A DNA stretch of 64,000 nucleotides. Source: Bog-159 sp963818855 (GTDB taxonomy: Bacteria; Acidobacteriota; Terriglobia; Bryobacterales; Bryobacteraceae). Shown piece after piece: positions 26,585 through 35,756 of the stretch. The position numbers and the translations under genes were made by a program. The stretch lies in assembly GCA_963818855.1 (NCBI GenBank), contig CAWFUH010000002.1, forward strand, positions 1 through 64,000, in the 5' to 3' direction. The notes beneath the pieces were generated by a model that saw nothing but the letters and a program-made list of their open reading frames with translations, ran no database searches and was not told the DNA's origin. The first letter of the stretch is position 1. Each line of letters opens with the position of its first letter.

Positions 26585-26796
26585 TTCACGGCCGGATTTT
26601 GCAGGGGACGCGGCCGCACCGACGGGGCATGCGCACCGCGGCTCCCTCAAGGCCCGTGTCATCAGAAGGCTGAGTTGGGCCGCCGGTGACGCTTGGCCAA
26701 ATCTCGGGTGCAATCCCGAATCTGCGCACAACTTTCCGCGTTGCCGAAACATCCGTCGGCTATCCGGCCAGCAAGTCAATGAGGTGGTGACGCGTC

Positions 26797-27555
26797 TCAG
26801 ATCGGGTGGGCCTTGGCCACCTTGTCATTGAGCTGAATTCCAAAACCGCGGCCCATGGGAACCTGAATAGATCCCTTTTCGAAGCGCTCCTCCGGGATCA
26901 CGATTTCCGAACGCCAGCCGGTCTCGCCCCATTGCAGTTCAAGAAGCCCGAAGTTTGCCATACCCGCGCAAACCTGCACATTGGCGGCCGTCGAGACGGG
27001 TCCGCTGGGATTGTGCGGCGCCACCTGCAACTCCGTCGTCCTTGGCCATCGCCGCGATCCGCGTCATTTCGAGCAGGCCCCCGCAGTGTTTTAAATCGGG
27101 CATGATAACGTTCACGGTCGGCAGTCGTGTGAGCGGTGCGAAGCCTTTTGTCCCAAAGAGAAGTTCTACACCGGACATCGGCTGCTTGATCGATCGCCGG
27201 ATTTCAAGGCCTCTTCGGTGCGCTCCGGCGCGGCCGGCTCTTCATACCAGGCAAGATGGTATTGCTCCAGCCCTCTCGCGACACTCTGCGCGAGAGGCAC
27301 ATCAAAGAAGCTGTGGCAGTCGCGTCCTGCCTGGTAGTGTTGAGGAACCTTGGTAGTGTTGAGGAACCCGAACGCATCCGACGCTTCAGCCAGACCGGAG
27401 AGGCCTTGATCGGTTCTCAGCCAGACTGTCCGCGTCGTCGCCCGCGCGGGGATCAGTTCAAAACTGCGGACACGGAGTTTCGGCTCTGGGTGCAGTTGGC
27501 CGAGCCATAAAGGGGCGAGGCTCGTCGCGAGGAAAGCCCGGCGGTTGGATTTCAA
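26797..27555 (-). pseudogene. broken enolase-superfamily (mandelate racemase/muconate-lactonising type) gene
   Basis: Three pieces in two frames belong together. The Tat leader and N-terminus (KSNRRAFLATSLAPLWLGQL, RTVWLRTDQGLSGLAEASDA) run into LEQYHLAWYEEPAAPERTEE, which contains the metal-binding Glu region. A second frame has LPTVNVIMPDLKHCGGLLEM and TRIAAMAKDDG. The first frame then returns with LQVAPHNPSGPVSTAANVQV and ELQWGETGWRSEIVIPEERF. Frameshifts are near 27175 and 27030, and a large part of the N-terminal and barrel sequence is missing around 27330-27370, where an 18-bp tandem duplication sits. Not expected to be active. Confidence 0.8.
27332..27368 (+). repeat. 18-bp tandem duplication in the broken enolase-superfamily gene
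   Basis: TGGTAGTGTTGAGGAACC occurs at 27332-27349 and again at 27351-27368, separated by one T. It lies at the point where the N-terminal part of the pseudogene jumps to its barrel part, so it may mark the deletion junction. Confidence 0.85.
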
Positions 27556-27577
27556 GGAAGAATGCCCGGCTACGTCA

Positions 27578-28090
27578 CTATTTGATGCGCTCCCACAGAA
27601 GCTTATAAGTCGCATTCTTTCGGTCAATCACTCCTCCTTTCCCGTCCTCGCGGGGGATCAGGAGAAGGCGATCTTTGCCTTGAAATTCGAACCATCGGAC
27701 ATTATCGACCCCTTGCCTGTTTGGTTGACTTGCGTCTTCCAAGTGGTGAGTGATCGTTTGCGCTTTCAAATCCAGCGTGTAGGTCCCGTAATACGCGAGG
27801 TAATTATCGAAGGCAGTCGCCTTCTCTTCGCCGGTACCGGCGGCAGGCCCGTTAACGAACGGCTTGCGACTACCCATAACGTCGATTTGGACAGCCATCC
27901 AGCCGGACCGATCGTAGATGATAATGCCTGTAGGGTGATCATAAGCAAAGTGAAAAGTGGCGTCTGTGCCCTCCACCGAAACCAATCGCCAAGCTCCTAC
28001 CAACCTCTCGCCGGTATTGTCTTGTCGCGGCTCAGCGGAGAACAAGGAAACGCATGAGAGGAGCAAAATGAGGGCGCGGCCGTTGTTCAT
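27578..28090 (-). CDS. secreted lipocalin-like domain protein
   Basis: This is a 170-residue protein with a signal peptide (GRALILLLSCVSLFSAEP). The body matches the lipocalin-like (Lipocalin_5) family: LVGAWRLVSVEGTDATFHFA at the start, PTGIIIYDRSGWMAVQI, FDNYLAYYGTYTLDLKAQTI, THHLEDASQPNRQG and DRLLLIPREDGKGG. Family members are small single-domain beta-barrels of mostly unknown ligand. The complete frame begins at ATG 28090. It lies just upstream of the broken enolase-superfamily gene on the same strand and is divergent from the TPP enzyme gene (235 bases apart). Confidence 0.82.
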   Translation of the reverse strand: MNNGRALILLLSCVSLFSAEPRQDNTGERLVGAWRLVSVEGTDATFHFAYDHPTGIIIYDRSGWMAVQIDVMGSRKPFVNGPAAGTGEEKATAFDNYLAYYGTYTLDLKAQTITHHLEDASQPNRQGVDNVRWFEFQGKDRLLLIPREDGKGGVIDRKNATYKLLWERIK

Positions 28091-28324
28091 GGACGCTTAG
28101 TATAACCCATCCGAAGTTTCTTTCTCGGGCGTGGAGTCGGCGATTGCGCAGCCTGCGGGCCTGGTTCGGCCCGAGCGACCCCTCTGCCCGATGGCCGCCA
28201 ACGGGGACTTCTATTGGGATAAATCCTTTCGTCCGCCGAGGCGGTTCCGATTGAGGCTAGCGGCCAACCGGGAGTAAACGCTATGGCAAATTCCTTAGCT
28301 GGATCAGTGTGATACAGTCTTGCT

Positions 28325-30205
28325 ATGTCCGAGGATGCCAACGTCGGGCGCCGCCAGTTTCTTTCGAATGCCGCGGCCATGGCTGCTTCGGTCCCGGTTG
28401 TTCTGGCTGCAGCCCAGGCTCCCGATCGGGAATCCGCCCCATCCACGAAAGCGGAAGTTCAAACGACGGATCGCCCGGGCGCCGACTTCATGATCGACGT
28501 CTTCAAGTCCCTCGGGTTTGAGTACGTGTGCGCGAATCCCGGCTCCGCGTTTCGCGCCATTCAGGAATCCGTTGTGAACTACGGAAGCAATTCGAAGCCG
28601 GAATTTATCACGTGCTGCCACGAAGAATCCTCCGTGGCCATGGGGCACGGCTACTTCAAAGTGGAAGGCAAGCCGATGCTGGTGTTCGCTCACGGTACCG
28701 TGGGACTTCAGCATGCGTCCATGGCGATCTACAATGCCTTTTGCGACCGCGTCCCTGTCTTCATCGTACTCGGGAACAACTTGAACGCTGCCACACGGCG
28801 GTCCAGCGTAGACTGGGTTCACAGCGTGCAGGATGCGCCTTCTCTGGTCCGGGACTTCACTAAGTTTGACGATTCCCCTGTATCCCTTCCTCAATTCGCG
28901 GAGTCGTGTGTGCGGGCCTACAAAGTAGCGATGACCGTTCCGTCCGCTCCCGTGGTTCTCGTCGCCGATGCCGAGTTGTCCGAAACCCCGATCGTGGGAC
29001 GAATGGATCTCACGATTCCCAAGCTCACTCACGCCTCTCCGCCCGCGGGGGACTCGGCCGCGGTCGTCGAACTCGCCGGCATGCTCATCGAGTCGCAAAA
29101 TCCGGTCATCGTGGCCGGCCGCCTCGCGCGTACGCATGACGGCATGGCTCGCCTGATGGAACTTGCGGAACTGCTGCAGTCGCCCGTGGTGGATCTCGGG
29201 ACGCGGATGAATTTTCCCAACCGGCACCGGCTCAACCTGTCCGCCAACTCACGCGCCCTGGTTGAGAACGCGGACTTGATTCTTGGTCTGGAGGTCCCTG
29301 ACTTCTATGGGTTGGTGAATAGCATCAGCCGTCAACTCGAATACTCGTCCCAGTTCATAACCAAGGCGAAGTTGGCTTGCATCTCTGCCGGCGATCGCCT
29401 TGCCAAAAGTAACTACCAGGAGTTTCAGCGTTATCAAGCGGTTGACCTCGACCTCGCGGCGGATGCTGAAGCGACACTGCCGTTGTTGGTGGAGGCCGTA
29501 AAGCAGCGGATGAACGGCGACCGGAGGAGGACCTTGGAGGCTCGCGGCGCGAAGATCGCGAAACAACATGCGGCCATTTGGGCCAAAGCCCGCCTCGATG
29601 CCTCCTATGCCTGGGACGCCTCTCCCGTCAGCGTGGCGCGCTTGTGCTCGGAATTGTGGGCGCAGATTAGGAATGAGGATTGGTGTCTTGCCAACACATC
29701 CGCAGCTTTTGTCAGTAACTGGCCGCTGAGGCTTTGGGATTTCGACAAACCGTACCGGCACATCGGAGGCTCCGGTGGCGCAGGGATGGGATATGGCGCG
29801 CCAGCCGCAGTTGGGGCCGCGCTGGCCAATAAGACGCGTGGACGCCTCACCGTCAACATCCAAACGGACGGCGACCTGATGTACGCTCCCGGTGTACTTT
29901 GGACGGCGGCGCATCATCGCATTCCGCTGCTGACCATCATGCACAATAATCGCGCATATCACCAGGAAATGATGGAAGTCCAGGTTTCCGCGAACCGGCA
30001 TAATCGCGGCATAGACCGCGCCCACATCGGAACATCCATCGATGATCCGAATATCAATTACGCAAAGCTGGCGGAGAGCATGGGGATGATGGGCATCGGG
30101 CCGATTGACCAACCCGGGGATCTGGCTCTCGCCATTCGCCGGGGCATTGAGACCGTTAAACGGGGAGAACCCGTATTGATTGATGTTGTGACCCAGCCGC
30201 GCTAA
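28325..30205 (+). CDS. Tat-exported thiamine-diphosphate-dependent enzyme
   Basis: This 626-residue protein has a Tat leader (VGRRQFLSNAAAMAASVPVV, then LAAAQA) in front of a full acetolactate-synthase/benzoylformate-decarboxylase fold. The Pyr domain (about 50-215) has the catalytic Glu in CCHEESSVAMGHGYF (about residue 100). The central domain (about 235-365) contains IESQNPVIVAGRLARTHDG. The PP domain (about 425-610) has GGSGGAGMGYGAPAAVGAAL and the ThDP-Mg motif TDGDLMYAPGV...IMHNN, where the usual GDG reads TDG. ATG 28325 has no clear ribosome binding site. A cytochrome c gene follows after 12 bases. The reaction is unknown; export and the cytochrome suggest a periplasmic 2-oxo acid or aldehyde oxidation. 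Confidence 0.85.
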   Translation: MSEDANVGRRQFLSNAAAMAASVPVVLAAAQAPDRESAPSTKAEVQTTDRPGADFMIDVFKSLGFEYVCANPGSAFRAIQESVVNYGSNSKPEFITCCHEESSVAMGHGYFKVEGKPMLVFAHGTVGLQHASMAIYNAFCDRVPVFIVLGNNLNAATRRSSVDWVHSVQDAPSLVRDFTKFDDSPVSLPQFAESCVRAYKVAMTVPSAPVVLVADAELSETPIVGRMDLTIPKLTHASPPAGDSAAVVELAGMLIESQNPVIVAGRLARTHDGMARLMELAELLQSPVVDLGTRMNFPNRHRLNLSANSRALVENADLILGLEVPDFYGLVNSISRQLEYSSQFITKAKLACISAGDRLAKSNYQEFQRYQAVDLDLAADAEATLPLLVEAVKQRMNGDRRRTLEARGAKIAKQHAAIWAKARLDASYAWDASPVSVARLCSELWAQIRNEDWCLANTSAAFVSNWPLRLWDFDKPYRHIGGSGGAGMGYGAPAAVGAALANKTRGRLTVNIQTDGDLMYAPGVLWTAAHHRIPLLTIMHNNRAYHQEMMEVQVSANRHNRGIDRAHIGTSIDDPNINYAKLAESMGMMGIGPIDQPGDLALAIRRGIETVKRGEPVLIDVVTQPR

Positions 30206-30217
30206 GGAGATCGCTTC

Positions 30218-30592
30218 ATGAATCCGTCCATCGTGACTCAACTGATGCTAGCTCTGACACTTTGGGCTCTTCCTGCGGCGGGGCAGTCATCCGCAAAGGC
30301 AGGCAATGCCGGGAACGGAAAAAAGATCTACATCGCAGACGGGTGTTACGAGTGCCATGGCCTGCAAGGTCAGGGCGGTTCATCCGCGCCCGTCGGATCC
30401 TACGGGCCACGCCTCGCTCCTCCGAAGCTTCCGGTGGAGGCAATCCGGGCATACGTGCGTCATCCGAGCGGGGGCATGCCGCCCTACACCGCTAAGGTCC
30501 TCTCTGACTCGCAGGTCGACGACATCTACGCCTTTCTAAAGACCATCCCAGCCCCGCCTCCGGTCAAAGATATTCCACTCTTGAATCAGTAG
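30218..30592 (+). CDS. small secreted c-type cytochrome
   Basis: This 124-residue monohaem cytochrome has a signal peptide (LMLALTLWALPAAGQ). The haem-binding motif CYECH is at residues 43-47 and a likely axial Met lies in PSGGMPPYTAKVLSDSQVDD, typical of class I cytochrome c. AAGGAG lies 8 bases before ATG 30218. It begins 12 bases after the Tat-exported ThDP enzyme, so the two are almost certainly one operon; it is the natural candidate electron acceptor for that enzyme (inference). Confidence 0.9.
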   Translation: MNPSIVTQLMLALTLWALPAAGQSSAKAGNAGNGKKIYIADGCYECHGLQGQGGSSAPVGSYGPRLAPPKLPVEAIRAYVRHPSGGMPPYTAKVLSDSQVDDIYAFLKTIPAPPPVKDIPLLNQ

Positions 30593-31071
30593 AGGCGCGC
30601 CGGCGTGCGGCCCTATGTTCGTCTCGGGTTTCCGGCTCGCTGCTGGAAGCCCTGCGGGAATACGGGCGGTGAAACGAGTGGCTCTTTCCCGGCGAATCAG
30701 CTAGGCTTTACCCACCGTGTAGTGGATAGGTCTTGATTCACGGCGTATCCGTCCCCTTTTTCTCAAACGCTGGTCTTGGGGGCCCGCGGCTCCGCCCAAA
30801 AAATTAGATTGACGGGATACCCGACCATCGGGACGGAGTCCCTGTCTGAGGTCCCCAGAACGCCTAGGACCGTATCGGGAGAACGCCTGGCCTAATAATC
30901 CGATGCGCCGTGCCTGCTTGATCGGGCACTGTTTGGCGACGCGCCAGCAGATTATTGGGTTTGGGTCTTTGTGGGCAGATGTGCGAGTTCAGCGAGGATT
31001 TCCTGGAAACGAGGGTTGCGGCGAAGGCTCTTCAGATCATCTTCGGCCATCAATCAGCGTGCCAGTGCGGC
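30593..31071. other. intergenic region, no gene recognised
   Basis: About 480 bases after the cytochrome gene. No ORF with family motifs is visible. GC-rich stretches near 30775-30875 can form several short hairpins (for example around GGGATACCCGACCATCGGG) but none has a following T-run, so I do not call a terminator. Confidence 0.4.
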
Positions 31072-31257
31072 TGGCTGGATCTATCCAACAGCGAGAGTCC
31101 GGAATTCATCGGACGGGTCATAGCGGCGCTGGCGCGCGATCCCGCGCTGCTCGATCGCAGCGGTAAGGTCGCCATTGCGGCCGAAGCCGCGGCGGAATTG
31201 GGCGTCAGGGATATCGATGGCCGGCAGCCGGCTCCAGTGACTCTGGACACTGCCTGA
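31072..31257 (+). pseudogene. C-terminal remnant of a short-chain dehydrogenase (SDR)
   Basis: The last 60 residues of a reading frame ending at 31257 read LDLSNSESPEFIGRVIAALA, RDPALLDRSGKVAIAAEAAA and ELGVRDIDGRQP, which is the C-terminal end of SDR-family oxidoreductases (SPEF-x-GR...SGK...A-x-E-x-A-x-x-x-G-x-x-D-x-DG). The Rossmann part with TGxxxGxG and YxxxK is missing. Upstream in-frame sequence to 30955 is not recognisable. Confidence 0.65.
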
Positions 31258-31265
31258 GCATGCGA

Positions 31266-31697
31266 TCATTTCTGCTGGATCGATTCCAAATAGCGCAGCA
31301 GGTTATCCACGCGCAGCTTGGCGATGTTCTCGTCCGGGTTCATGGCGCGGAAGACCGGCCCCCAGATGGGCATTTCCGCGGAACCGTGGGCCGGCGTGGA
31401 CGAGCCGCCGCCCAGCAGCTGCCTGACGGAACCTAGCGGGAACTTTCCGCCATTATTTTTGGCAAGCTGTGTCAGATCGGTGGGGCTGGCTTTCAGCGCC
31501 GCCGCGGCTGGACCGCCGCCCTTGGCGCCCTTCCCGTGACACACGGCGCAGTAGTGTTGGTAGAGGTCCGCGCCTTTGGTGAGATTGGTATCGTGCGCCG
31601 CGGCTACGTCGAGCTTTGGCTTGGCTGCCTGCGCGAGCGCGGTACCGGCCAACGCGCTCACCGTGAGAATGCCGAAAATGCAGGTCGAGATTCGCAT
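31266..31697 (-). CDS. secreted c-type cytochrome
   Basis: This is a 143-residue protein with a signal peptide (CIFGILTVSALAGTALAQA). The haem motif is CAVCH in YQHYCAVCHGKGAKGGGPAA, with a likely axial Met in SAEMPIWGPVF. The C-terminal helix RVDNLLRYLESIQQK is typical of class I cytochromes. It starts 9 bases after the stop of the giant Oar-like receptor gene upstream on the minus strand, with AGAGAAG as ribosome binding site, so the two are cotranscribed. The physiological partner is unknown. Confidence 0.9.
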   Translation of the reverse strand: MRISTCIFGILTVSALAGTALAQAAKPKLDVAAAHDTNLTKGADLYQHYCAVCHGKGAKGGGPAAAALKASPTDLTQLAKNNGGKFPLGSVRQLLGGGSSTPAHGSAEMPIWGPVFRAMNPDENIAKLRVDNLLRYLESIQQK

Positions 31698-31706
31698 GGC
31701 TTCTCT

Positions 31707-34700
31707 CTAGAAGATCAACTTTAGCGCGAACTGCACCAATCGCGGATCCCGCACCTGCAGCACCTTGCCGAACGTGCCCGTATCGGGCAGAACATTTCCG
31801 TTGTTATCCACCGCGCTGTCCGAGATATTGCCGTCCACTTTGGTAAATTGCGCATGGTTGACGATGTTGAAGAACTCCGCGCGGAATTCCAGTTTGTAGT
31901 GCTCGTTTACAGTGGTATCTTTCATCAGGCTGAAGTCGATGTTATTAATGCCCGGCCCGCAGCACACCGATCGCGGCGAGTCGCCGATGGTGCCGTACTC
32001 GGCCGGCGTGAGCTGCTGGAAATCGGCCGTATTGAAGGCCGGGTTCCCCGGTCCCCGCGGATTCAACCGTTGGAGCGGCGCCACTTGATTCGGCTCTCCG
32101 GGGTATTGGAAAAACGAACTGTCCATCAACTCCAGATCAGAGGACGACATGATCGGCACCGGAAAGCCGTTCTGAAACGTCACGATTCCGGAGCTCTGCC
32201 AGCCATTAAGCAACTTATCCGCGAAGCCGTGAATGGACACATGCGGGAACTGATAAACGTAACTGAACACGAAGCGGTTGCGCGCATCGAATAGCGACAG
32301 CGCACGGCTGTCCCGGAAATTCAGGGGATTGAGCATGTTTTCAAAACTGGACGCATCGTCAATCGACTTACTGAAAGTGTAAGCCCCCTGGAACTGCAGT
32401 CCATGCGAGAAGCGTTTTTCGGCGCTGACTTGCAGTGAGTTGTAATTTGAGTTAGCCACGGTATTCTCCGTGAAGATACTCGAGAATACCGGTACACCAT
32501 CGGCCGGGCACCCCGTACCGGTCAGCGGATTGCAGTTAGGCGAAGAATACTTACGCAGCCCCACCAGCGTAATCGGATTCGGATTCGGCCCGGTCACCGT
32601 GGGCTGCGGCCCGTATGGCAGGTGCAGCGTGAATCCGCCGGGAATCTCGCCCGCGGCGATGGTGAATGCGGAATCCGCATAAAAGGGACCGCACGCGAGC
32701 GACGGATCGTTGGCCAGCGTGGATAGCGAGTTCAGATCGAGGCAGGTTTGCGCGTCGCCGTAGTTCAAATCGTAGGAGGCCAGCAGCCTGTGCGCCTGCG
32801 TCCCCACGTAGCCGATCTGGAAGAGAATATCGCTGGGCAGTTCGTGCTGCAGCGTGAAGTTGTACTGCTCGGAATACTGCGTGCGCATGTTCGGCTGGAA
32901 CTGGCCATACAGCAGGATGGGCCGGAATGACGACCAATCCACCGGCTGGCCGCGCACGGGATTCAGGATTCCGTTGAAGGGGTTCGGCGAGACAGTGCCA
33001 TCCTGGCCGACGAACGGCGTGTTGAATATGGGGTTGGCCAACGTTGTGCTGCCGCCGAAGGGCGGCTCGGCGCTGAACTGCTCGAGCACCAGTTGCTCGA
33101 TGGGATTGTAGAAAATCCCGAAACCGGCGCGGATGCTGCTCTTGCCAGGCGCCCCAACCAACTTGCGCCAAAAGCCGGATTCCGCCGACGGGCTCCAGGC
33201 CAAGCCAATGCGCGGCGCGAAAGCTTTGTAGTAAGTCTGCGTCATGCCGTTGGGGACTCCGGTATCGCCGGGAAACACCAAGCCGAGCGGGAAAACCGCA
33301 TTCGCGGGACCGTTCTCACTGCAATCGGTGGACCCGTACACCTGTACCAGAGGATTGTCCGCCGCAAGCTGGCAGGGATAGATACTGGTCACCTGCCCGG
33401 GACGAAACGTTTGCACGTGATGGCCGATGTCGGTGAGCGGCGTATCGAGTTCCCAGCGCAGCCCGTAGTTGAGCGTGAGATTGGAGCGTATCTTCCAGCT
33501 ATCCTGCGCGAATAGGTAGAGCGCCGTGCTGCGCACGTTCTCATGCTGCGCCGAGCCTTGCGTGTAGCCGTTCGGCAAACCCAGTAGAAAATCCGGGTAG
33601 AGATCGTCGGCGCCGACATCATTCGTGCCGCCGCCGGTGAAAGAGTAGGAACCATCCACGTTGTAATAGAGGGTCTGATCGAAGCGCATGCGGCGCACAT
33701 CCACGCCGAATTTCAGCGAGTGCGTGCCCATCACCTTACTGAGGCTGTCGGACCATTGGAAACTGTTACCGATCTGCGGCAGCTCGCCTTCGTAATTATT
33801 GCCCAGCGAGAATCCTCCATCCGTGAAGATGGAGGGCACGCCTTCGTGGTTCGCGCCGAGGTTGGGCGTGATGCCGTATTGCGGATTGGCGGGATCGGAG
33901 AAGCAACTGGCAGCCGGCACCGCGGAACCGCAAACATTTTGCACCAGCTCCGTGTTCTGGGGGTGGTTGTAATTGAGCTGGCCTTCGCGAAAGTACGTGA
34001 AGCGCGCTTCGTTGACCACCGTGGGCGTGGCGGTCCAGGTTTCGCTCAGGTTGAACTGCTGGTTGCGTGTGCCGTAGATTGCGCCGAACCCCGGCAGATT
34101 GGCGCCGGCGGCCTCGAAGGTGGAAAAGGGCTGCGTCTGCGTGTCGTTATCGAAGTAGTAGTAGAAGCTCAACTGGTGGTGATCGTTGATGTGCTGGTCC
34201 AGGCGGAAAGTGGATTGAATCCCCTTTTCGGTTTGATTCGCGACTGTCTGGTAAATGTTGCCGCCGCTGTTGGGCAGCGGAACGTAATGGCTCAACAGCG
34301 CCGCCGCAGTGGGGTCGAAGCACTGCGACGGTATCTGGTTATTTGGAAAAATCGCGGACCAAGCCGTTCCAGCGGCAATCGGCGCGCCGCCTTCCCCGGC
34401 GACGGCACCGGCGCAGCCTGGCCGGTTATTGAGTGCAGTGGCCAGGTAATTGTCTGTCAGCGTGCCGCTGAATGTGTCTTGCGGTCCGCCGGGCAATTGC
34501 GAGAAATCGCCGTTGCGTTCGGCCGCTGTGGGCACCGTGACCAGGTCGGAAGGGATGCCCTGTACAATCTGGCGATCCTCCACGGAGGCGAAGAAGAACG
34601 TCTTGTTTTTCTTGATTGGTCCGCCGAACGTGCCACCAAACTGATTCTGGTGAAAGTCAGGGCGGGTGGCATCGAAGAAGCCGCGCGCATCCAGGTCGGT

Positions 34701-35483
34701 GTTGCGGAAGAACTCGTAGACATCGCCGTGGTACTCGTTGGTGCCGCCCTTGGTTACCACGTTCACGACGGAGCCGGAGTTCCGCCCGAACTCGGCATCG
34801 AAGGTGTTGGTGAGCACGCGGAACTCTTCGATAGTGTCGGGCGACGGCTCGACTGCGGGAACCGCCACAAACTGATCGTTGGCATCGCCGCCGTTCACGT
34901 TAAAATTGTTGGCTCGCCCGCGGCCGCCATTCACCGAAACCACGCCTGCATTTTCGCTGCCCGCGAATAAGGAGTAGCCCTGCTGCGATTGCACGCCGGG
35001 CTGGAGCTGCAGCAACTGGTAAGTGTCGCGCGTGTTGAGCGGCAGGTCCACCACCGCGCGCGAATTCATCACGGCGCCCAACTGCGTGCTGGTGGTTTCC
35101 ACCAGCGCTGCTTCCGCCTCGGCGGTAACGGTTTGGGTGACGGCGCCGATTTCGAGGGTGGCGTCCACCACCACCACGTGTCCCAGGGTGATCTCCACGT
35201 GCTGTGCGAACTTCTTGAATCCGGTCGATTCGACGGTGACGGTGTATGGCCCGACGGGCAGGGACGGTACAACGAAATCGCCCTTGGCGTCGGAAGTGGC
35301 CGTGCGGTTGGTGCTGGTGCCCTCGAGCGTAGCGTTCACGCCGGCGCCCACGATGACCAAGCCGGATGGGTCCTTGACACTCCCGCGCAGGTCGCCCGTA
35401 GTTTGGCCCAGCGATGCCGAGACGGCGCACCAGCCCAACGCGAGCGCGACACACGCTTTTCCTGTCACTTTCCGTACCTGCAT
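31707..35483 (-). CDS. giant Oar-like TonB-dependent receptor
   Basis: This 1258-residue outer-membrane receptor starts at ATG 35483 after GGGAGGAA. It has a signal peptide (ACVALALGWCAVSASLGQ) and a carboxypeptidase-regulatory-like domain (about residues 30-120; GDLRGSVKDPSGLVIVGAGV, GDFVVPSLPVGPYTVTVEST). The plug is at about 130-290 (SVNGGRGRANNFNVNGGDAN, FDAEFGRNSGSVVNVVTKGG) and the barrel is long, with FGGPIKKNKTFFFASVEDRQ and the C-terminal QFALKLIF. The FGGPIKKNKTFFF segment is a hallmark of the acidobacterial Oar-like group. The ligand is unknown. It is followed in an operon by a cytochrome c. Confidence 0.92.
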   Translation of the reverse strand: MQVRKVTGKACVALALGWCAVSASLGQTTGDLRGSVKDPSGLVIVGAGVNATLEGTSTNRTATSDAKGDFVVPSLPVGPYTVTVESTGFKKFAQHVEITLGHVVVVDATLEIGAVTQTVTAEAEAALVETTSTQLGAVMNSRAVVDLPLNTRDTYQLLQLQPGVQSQQGYSLFAGSENAGVVSVNGGRGRANNFNVNGGDANDQFVAVPAVEPSPDTIEEFRVLTNTFDAEFGRNSGSVVNVVTKGGTNEYHGDVYEFFRNTDLDARGFFDATRPDFHQNQFGGTFGGPIKKNKTFFFASVEDRQIVQGIPSDLVTVPTAAERNGDFSQLPGGPQDTFSGTLTDNYLATALNNRPGCAGAVAGEGGAPIAAGTAWSAIFPNNQIPSQCFDPTAAALLSHYVPLPNSGGNIYQTVANQTEKGIQSTFRLDQHINDHHQLSFYYYFDNDTQTQPFSTFEAAGANLPGFGAIYGTRNQQFNLSETWTATPTVVNEARFTYFREGQLNYNHPQNTELVQNVCGSAVPAASCFSDPANPQYGITPNLGANHEGVPSIFTDGGFSLGNNYEGELPQIGNSFQWSDSLSKVMGTHSLKFGVDVRRMRFDQTLYYNVDGSYSFTGGGTNDVGADDLYPDFLLGLPNGYTQGSAQHENVRSTALYLFAQDSWKIRSNLTLNYGLRWELDTPLTDIGHHVQTFRPGQVTSIYPCQLAADNPLVQVYGSTDCSENGPANAVFPLGLVFPGDTGVPNGMTQTYYKAFAPRIGLAWSPSAESGFWRKLVGAPGKSSIRAGFGIFYNPIEQLVLEQFSAEPPFGGSTTLANPIFNTPFVGQDGTVSPNPFNGILNPVRGQPVDWSSFRPILLYGQFQPNMRTQYSEQYNFTLQHELPSDILFQIGYVGTQAHRLLASYDLNYGDAQTCLDLNSLSTLANDPSLACGPFYADSAFTIAAGEIPGGFTLHLPYGPQPTVTGPNPNPITLVGLRKYSSPNCNPLTGTGCPADGVPVFSSIFTENTVANSNYNSLQVSAEKRFSHGLQFQGAYTFSKSIDDASSFENMLNPLNFRDSRALSLFDARNRFVFSYVYQFPHVSIHGFADKLLNGWQSSGIVTFQNGFPVPIMSSSDLELMDSSFFQYPGEPNQVAPLQRLNPRGPGNPAFNTADFQQLTPAEYGTIGDSPRSVCCGPGINNIDFSLMKDTTVNEHYKLEFRAEFFNIVNHAQFTKVDGNISDSAVDNNGNVLPDTGTFGKVLQVRDPRLVQFALKLIF

Positions 35484-35710
35484 GTATGTTCCTCCCTGGT
35501 TAGGGGAATGAAGCCGCGGATCGGGTTATTATGACACATCAATGGCTGCCCGGCCAATGCTGGTGGGGCGCTGCGATCCCGTTTCGCGCGAAGTGGTGGA
35601 CGCGGCCAGGGATGCGCGGGTGGTTCGCTTGAGGAAACGCCGTAGCCGCATATCTACCGCGCCTTCGCGCAAGGCTCCGAAGGGATCACGAACATGGTGG
35701 TTGAAGTGGG

Positions 35711-35739
35711 ACCTTGAGTCCGCCTCAAGCCCGCCCTCC
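35711..35739. repeat. REP-like element, partial
   Basis: A short GC-rich palindromic unit with the CTCAAGCCCGCCCTCC core shared with the repeats at 42817-42853 and 44964-45000. It lies in the intergenic region between the divergent Oar-like receptor and AraC genes. Confidence 0.55.
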
Positions 35740-35756
35740 GTGCGACAATACATCCC

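Noticed and set aside
33720..34970. 416-codon open frame on the plus strand
   Set aside because: Antisense shadow of the giant Oar-like receptor gene; no recognisable domain.
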